From: Micromonospora sp. LH3U1
GTDB lineage: Bacteria; Actinomycetota; Actinomycetes; Mycobacteriales; Micromonosporaceae
Length of the DNA stretch: 64,000 nucleotides
Reading direction: 5' to 3'
Assembly (NCBI RefSeq): GCF_028475105.1
Contig: NZ_CP116936.1
Coordinates: forward strand, 3,843,501 to 3,907,500
The position numbers and the translations under genes were made by a program. This document shows, piece after piece, positions 60,131 through 64,000 of the stretch. Each line of letters starts with the position of its first letter. The stretch's first letter is position 1. The notes under the pieces are model-generated. The model saw only the letters and a program-made list of their open reading frames with translations, did not search any database and had not been told where the DNA came from.

Positions 60131-62476
60131 TCAGAGCTGGTCGTACACGCCGCGGTGCCGGCGTTGCTGGAAGGTGCGGTAGGTCCGGGCCACCGCCGGG
60201 CGCAGCGGCTCGGCGGCGCCGTCGGCGTCGAGGTCGACGTGGTCACGGCGAATGCCGAACGTGTTGATCTCCACGCCGAGCGGGCAGACCCTCGTCAGCG
60301 CGTTCATCAGCCGCTCGTACTGCGCCAGGGTCAACGTCACCCCGTCGGGCAGTTCCACCCGGAACTCGTAGGGGTCGGTCAGGCCGGTACGCACATAGGC
60401 GAGCGCCACCACGGCGACCAACCCGGCGTGGGTGGGCCGCAACGTGGTCCGCGCGCCCACTGCCTTGATCTCCGCCGTGCCGCCGCCGAGCCCGACCGTG
60501 TACCAGCGGAACCCGGTGGCCCGGCGCTCGGACAGGTTCAGCCCGGCCTGCGGCAGACCGATGAGGCTGCACACCAGCAGCACCCGGTTGCCGGTGTCGA
60601 CGAGCGGCAGCGCGGCGGCGAGGTGCTGGTCGCGTAGCAGCCCGACCAGCCGAGCCAGCCGGTCGCCGGCGGCCGGCTGCCCGGCGATCAGCGCGCTGGC
60701 CAGCGCCGCCGGCAGCTCGATGGTCTCCACCAGCTCGTCGGGAAGCCGGTTCAGCGCGGCCACCACCGGCGCCGGATCCCGTACCGCCGGCAGGCCGGCG
60801 GCGGCGAGCACCTGGTCCACGGGCTGCCCGGCCGGCCGGGTCGGCACCGCCGCCCACCGGGTCCGGGCCGCCGCGTCGGTCAGCTGTGCCCATCCCGGCT
60901 CGCCACCGCCGGTCCAGGCGGCCGCGGCTCCGGCCAGGGCGGACAGCAGCAGCGCGTTGCCGCCCGGGTCGCCCGGCGCGTGGAACTGCGCCTCGACCGC
61001 CGTGTCGGCGCCGACCGCGGCGCTCACCGGCGCGGTCACCGCCAGCCCTCTCGTGGGCAGGTGGGACAGGTACACCGAGGCGGTGCTGATCCGGTGGACG
61101 GTCTGCAACCCGCACACCTGCCACAGCCACGCCAGCGCGCCGTCGGCGCCGACCGTGGGCACGCCACGCGCGCGGGCGGCGGCGATCAACGCCTCGGCGG
61201 TACGGTCGTCGGTGGCCGCCCGGCCGGTGTCCAGCACACGGTTGCGCAGGTCGGTGGCTTGCGCACCGGTCGGCGGGGTGATGTCCACGCCGAGACCCAA
61301 CTCGTAGCGGCTGGCACCGGCGTCGTCCTGGGCCCGGGTCACCTGCCACACGACGGACGAGCCGAGCGCCCGACAGACCCGCCCCGCCCGGTCCAGGGCG
61401 GCGGCCAGCGGCGGCGCGACGCCGTGCGCGCTGCCGAAGGCGTACGACTGGCGCAGGCTGGCCCGCAGCGCGGTGACCTCGGTCAACCGGCTGGCCGGTG
61501 ACGCCCGGCCGGCGTGCACGGTGTTGTTCGGCGGTGTGTTCGCGGGCAGGACGAGGCGGTCCCGGCGCAGTTGGGCGAGGAAGTTGGTGCGGTGTTGCGG
61601 ATCACCGGCGGCGACCAACCGGATCGCCACCGCGAACCGGTCGTCGTCCTCGCGCAGGGTGAACCGTGCGCCGCCGGGCAGGTCCGCGAAGAGCCCGGCA
61701 TTCGGGTCGGTGTCCCTGCCGGGGCCGTTGAGCAGTTGGCGCACCGCACCCGGAGTGGGCAGCAGGAACCGCCGGTAGAGCCCGAGCCGGTGGGCGTACG
61801 CGGGGTCCGGCTCGCGGGCCGGCGGGGCCAGCCGGCGGGCGTAGACCTCCCCGCTGGCCGGCTCGTGCACCAGTTCGTCGACGAAGCGGGCCACCCCGAC
61901 GTCCGCGCCGATGCGGTCCAGCGCGTCGCGCCGCGCGTGGGCCAGGGTCCGGTACGCGTGCACCTCCCGGGCCGCGCGGCGCAGCCGGTGCTTCTCGTAC
62001 GACGTCAGGTAGAGCAACCGGCCCAGGTTGCCCTCCACCACGGCCAGTTCGACCAGGGCGGTGAGCGCCGCACCGGTGACCGCCGTGGCGGCGGCGGCGT
62101 CGACGGCGCGCTCGGCCTTCACGGCGACGGTGAACGACGCGACCAGCGGCTCATCGGCGGTGTCCGGCACGTACGCGGGCACCGACGCCCCGGCGGCCGA
62201 CCAGGGCGCGAAGACCACCGGGGGCAGCACCCGCTCGGCGGTGCCGCCCGGATCCACGGTGACCGTCACCCGGACGGTCTCCTCGACGAGGTCGCGGCGC
62301 AGCACCACGGTGAGCAACGGGTGGCGGCTGGTCCAGTCCACCGCGGCGGCGCCGGTGGTGGCGATCGGCACGACCACCCGCCGGACGGTCCCCGGATAGG
62401 GGCCCTCCAACTGGTCGACGAGGTTTCGTTCGACGGACGGGTCGGCCCCGTCCACGGGTACCCGGATGTCGGTCAT
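60131..62476 (-). CDS. Large unknown protein of the second tail-like module
   Basis: A 781-residue protein without signal peptide or membrane helix. The N-terminal ~150 residues are beta-rich (TVRRVVVPIATTGAAAVDW, LTVVLRRDLVEETVRVTVTVD). A helical middle follows (GNLGRLLYLTSYEKHRLRRAAREVHAYRTL). A C-terminal segment (FRVELPDGVTLTLAQYERLMNALTRVCPLGVEINTFGIRRDHVDLD) has the look of tail or baseplate proteins that end next to a baseplate-J gene. It is 11 nt downstream of that gene. A structural baseplate or fibre-network role is plausible; no homologue is recognised with confidence. Confidence 0.7.
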   Translation of the reverse strand: MTDIRVPVDGADPSVERNLVDQLEGPYPGTVRRVVVPIATTGAAAVDWTSRHPLLTVVLRRDLVEETVRVTVTVDPGGTAERVLPPVVFAPWSAAGASVPAYVPDTADEPLVASFTVAVKAERAVDAAAATAVTGAALTALVELAVVEGNLGRLLYLTSYEKHRLRRAAREVHAYRTLAHARRDALDRIGADVGVARFVDELVHEPASGEVYARRLAPPAREPDPAYAHRLGLYRRFLLPTPGAVRQLLNGPGRDTDPNAGLFADLPGGARFTLREDDDRFAVAIRLVAAGDPQHRTNFLAQLRRDRLVLPANTPPNNTVHAGRASPASRLTEVTALRASLRQSYAFGSAHGVAPPLAAALDRAGRVCRALGSSVVWQVTRAQDDAGASRYELGLGVDITPPTGAQATDLRNRVLDTGRAATDDRTAEALIAAARARGVPTVGADGALAWLWQVCGLQTVHRISTASVYLSHLPTRGLAVTAPVSAAVGADTAVEAQFHAPGDPGGNALLLSALAGAAAAWTGGGEPGWAQLTDAAARTRWAAVPTRPAGQPVDQVLAAAGLPAVRDPAPVVAALNRLPDELVETIELPAALASALIAGQPAAGDRLARLVGLLRDQHLAAALPLVDTGNRVLLVCSLIGLPQAGLNLSERRATGFRWYTVGLGGGTAEIKAVGARTTLRPTHAGLVAVVALAYVRTGLTDPYEFRVELPDGVTLTLAQYERLMNALTRVCPLGVEINTFGIRRDHVDLDADGAAEPLRPAVARTYRTFQQRRHRGVYDQL

Positions 62477-62487
62477 CGCGCCCCCGC

Positions 62488-63924
62488 TCAGACGATCCGG
62501 AACGGCCGGGGGTCGTCCCGGTCGACGTAGACGGGCACCTGGTTCGCGGCGAGCACCGCGTTGTCGCCGACCGGCAGCCGCTGCACCCCGTCGCCGGTGG
62601 GCACGCTGCCGGTCACCACCACCGCCGAGTCGGCCGGGAAGCGGACCAGCCGCAGCGAGCGGACGTCCGCGACACCCGGCTCGTTCATCAGCGTCCAGAT
62701 CACCTCGGCGGCGCGGACCGGCTCGCCGAACGGCAGCTCGTCGACGTAGCGGCGCAGTCGGGCGTGCAGTCGGGCGCGCAGTTCGGTGGCCGCGGTGGAG
62801 GCGTTCACCGTCTCCTTCGAGCCGGTGGGCAGCGGCAGGCCACGGATCACCAGGTCGGCCTCGACGCCGATGCCCACCTCGTCGGCCCGGTCCACCGAGG
62901 CGAAGATGCCCACCGGGCGCAGGTCCTCGATGACCGACTCGACGGCGGCGTGCAGCCCGTCCGGGCCGTCCCAGATGGCCGCGGCGGTGGGCGCGACCAA
63001 CACCGTGACGTAGTACGGGTTGCCCAGGTCGCGTTCGGTGCTGAAGACCCGTTCGATGAAGTTGAAATTGCCGAAGATGGACTGGTTGAGGTCCAGCCCG
63101 CCCCGCCCGTCGAAGACCTGCACCTGGCGTACGCCGGGCACGGTCGCGACGGCCAGGCCGATCGCCTCGGCCGTCCAGATGGAGCGGGGCGCGGCCAGCA
63201 GCAGTTGGCGGTAGCGGGCGTCGGGGACCTGCTGTTCACCCCCGGTCAGCGCGACGGTGTGGGTGATGTCCACCAGTTCCTTGCCGGCGGCCTGCTCGGC
63301 GTCGTCCAGGTCGGCCAGCAGGGTGTCGGCCCGGTTCCACCGGTCGATCTTCTGGCTGGGCTGGGCGGGGTCGAGGTTGTGCGCGGGGCCGGGGTAGAAG
63401 GCGGCGACGGCCGGCACGCGTTCGCCGACGGCGGCGGAGAGCACCACCGTCTCGTCCAGTGCCACGTGGTGCCCGCCGGGTGTGGACAGCCGGGCGCCCC
63501 GGGGCAGCGTGAGCTGGGTGCGGCCGGTGGGTAGCGCCGCCTTCAGTTTCAGCTTCACGGTGCCTCGCGCCGGCAGGTACGGCCGGGGTATGCCGAGTTC
63601 CTCGCCGAGGCGGGTCAGCGCGTCGGCGGTCGCCGACACCACGTACGAGTTGTCGTAGACCGCGCCGAGGGCCGCCCACAGCCGGGCGTCCTCCAGCGCG
63701 GCCAGTTCCAGCACCTTACGCAGCACGGCGCCGCTGGTCAGGTCGATGTCGTCGCCGAAGAGCAGTCGGGCGGTGGCCAGCTTCTCGGCGAGCAACCGGG
63801 CGAAGGACTTCGGCACGAAGCCGCTCTCGACGATGCCGAAGCCGGTCGAGCCGGTGGCCCGCAGCGCGGCGGCGTCGACGGCCAGGACGTCGGCCAGCTC
63901 GGCCGGAAGGGTGGGATCAGACAC
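62488..63924 (-). CDS. Baseplate J/gp47-like protein of a second CIS/tail module
   Basis: A 478-residue baseplate wedge protein. It has an N-terminal helical part (FVPKSFARLLAEKLATARLLFGDDIDLTSGAVLRKVLELAALEDARLWAALGAVYDNSYV) and the J domain LTRLGEELGIPRPYLPARGTVKLKL, with GARLSTPGG. It also has AVATVPGVRQVQVFDG, VESVIEDLRPVGIFASVD and a C-terminal YVDELPFGEPVRAAEVIWTLMNEPGVADVRSLRL. It is clearly different from the 890-residue propeller-fused J protein at 33342. GTG start overlapping the stop of the upstream, truncated gene. It proves that a second tail-like gene set extends past the right edge. Confidence 0.88.
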   Translation of the reverse strand: MSDPTLPAELADVLAVDAAALRATGSTGFGIVESGFVPKSFARLLAEKLATARLLFGDDIDLTSGAVLRKVLELAALEDARLWAALGAVYDNSYVVSATADALTRLGEELGIPRPYLPARGTVKLKLKAALPTGRTQLTLPRGARLSTPGGHHVALDETVVLSAAVGERVPAVAAFYPGPAHNLDPAQPSQKIDRWNRADTLLADLDDAEQAAGKELVDITHTVALTGGEQQVPDARYRQLLLAAPRSIWTAEAIGLAVATVPGVRQVQVFDGRGGLDLNQSIFGNFNFIERVFSTERDLGNPYYVTVLVAPTAAAIWDGPDGLHAAVESVIEDLRPVGIFASVDRADEVGIGVEADLVIRGLPLPTGSKETVNASTAATELRARLHARLRRYVDELPFGEPVRAAEVIWTLMNEPGVADVRSLRLVRFPADSAVVVTGSVPTGDGVQRLPVGDNAVLAANQVPVYVDRDDPRPFRIV

Positions 63925-64000
63925 TGGGTAGCTCCCCGAGATGCACCGAGAGCCGGTCGTCGGTGATGGTTTCGAACTGGACCTGCACCTGCAGGGTGCG
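63917..64000 (-). CDS. C-terminal end of a gene upstream of the second baseplate-J gene (partial)
   Basis: The last 27 codons only (TLQVQVQFETITDDRLSVHLGELPSV then TGA at 63919-63917), overlapping the next gene by 8 nt. A beta-strand-rich ending beside a J protein would suit a gp25-like or other baseplate subunit, but too little is visible to name it. Confidence 0.5.
   Translation of the reverse strand, partial: RTLQVQVQFETITDDRLSVHLGELPSV

Overview
The window is about 73% G+C with pervasive GTG starts, four-base ATGA/GTGA gene overlaps, LacI, BTAD and ECF regulators, an LppM-type lipoprotein and a CobN/CbiD/CbiG cobalamin operon. All of this points to a high-GC actinobacterium, most probably a Micromonospora-like member of the Micromonosporaceae. 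That genus assignment is inferred from gene content and was not tested by a search.

Left part (1-14,270, all minus strand): one long cobalamin operon. It reads from a B12 riboswitch through a 49-codon leader ORF to cobN, a ChlI/ChlD-type AAA+/VWA chelatase partner, cobO, cobB, cobI, cobM, cbiD, cobL and a cbiG/cobJ pair that runs off the left edge. Two of these genes (cobL and the cbiG-cobJ junction) each need a single -1 shift in a C-run to make full-length protein.

14,700-24,150: small housekeeping and regulatory units. These are an ECF sigma/anti-sigma/lipoprotein operon with an apparent CTG start, a GNAT-like gene cut by an in-frame stop, an aldo/keto reductase, an MFS exporter, a LacI regulator, an LpqC-like esterase, a FUSC-family membrane protein and a Nudix hydrolase. 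Long palindromes of two sequence families sit in the convergent gene gaps.

24,300-41,000 (plus strand): a contractile injection system (CIS) locus. In order it encodes an LppM-like lipoprotein, a small membrane protein, a membrane protein with an HEXXH motif, a DUF4255/Pvc16-like cap, sheath, tube, a large disordered protein, a LysM tube protein, a VgrG-like spike, a PAAR-position protein, gp25, a baseplate-J protein fused to a beta-propeller, a tail-I protein, an Ig-TM-carbohydrate-binding-like protein, two more membrane proteins and a 744-residue membrane alpha/beta hydrolase. No AAA+ ATPase, tape measure, capsid or integrase is visible, and the 3' end is unusually rich in membrane anchors.

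41,000-55,460: a pectin/uronate utilisation island. A PmoA-like protein, a DUF624 protein, a sugar ABC transporter (two permeases and a binding protein) and a LacI repressor lie on the minus strand. Divergently, an oxidoreductase, uronate isomerase, fuconate-type dehydratase, mannitol/fructuronate dehydrogenase, a second oxidoreductase and a secreted pectate lyase lie on the plus strand. Two LacI-type operators lie in the divergent promoter region.

55,500-64,000: an HD-domain hydrolase, a TAT-exported FAD-linked oxidase, and then the downstream end of a second tail-like module on the minus strand. That module holds a BTAD regulator, a 375-residue protein, a 781-residue protein, a different baseplate-J protein and one gene cut by the right edge.

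Interspersed repeats are a recurring theme: a 59-nt element that spans exactly from stop codon to start codon, and three families of long palindromes.
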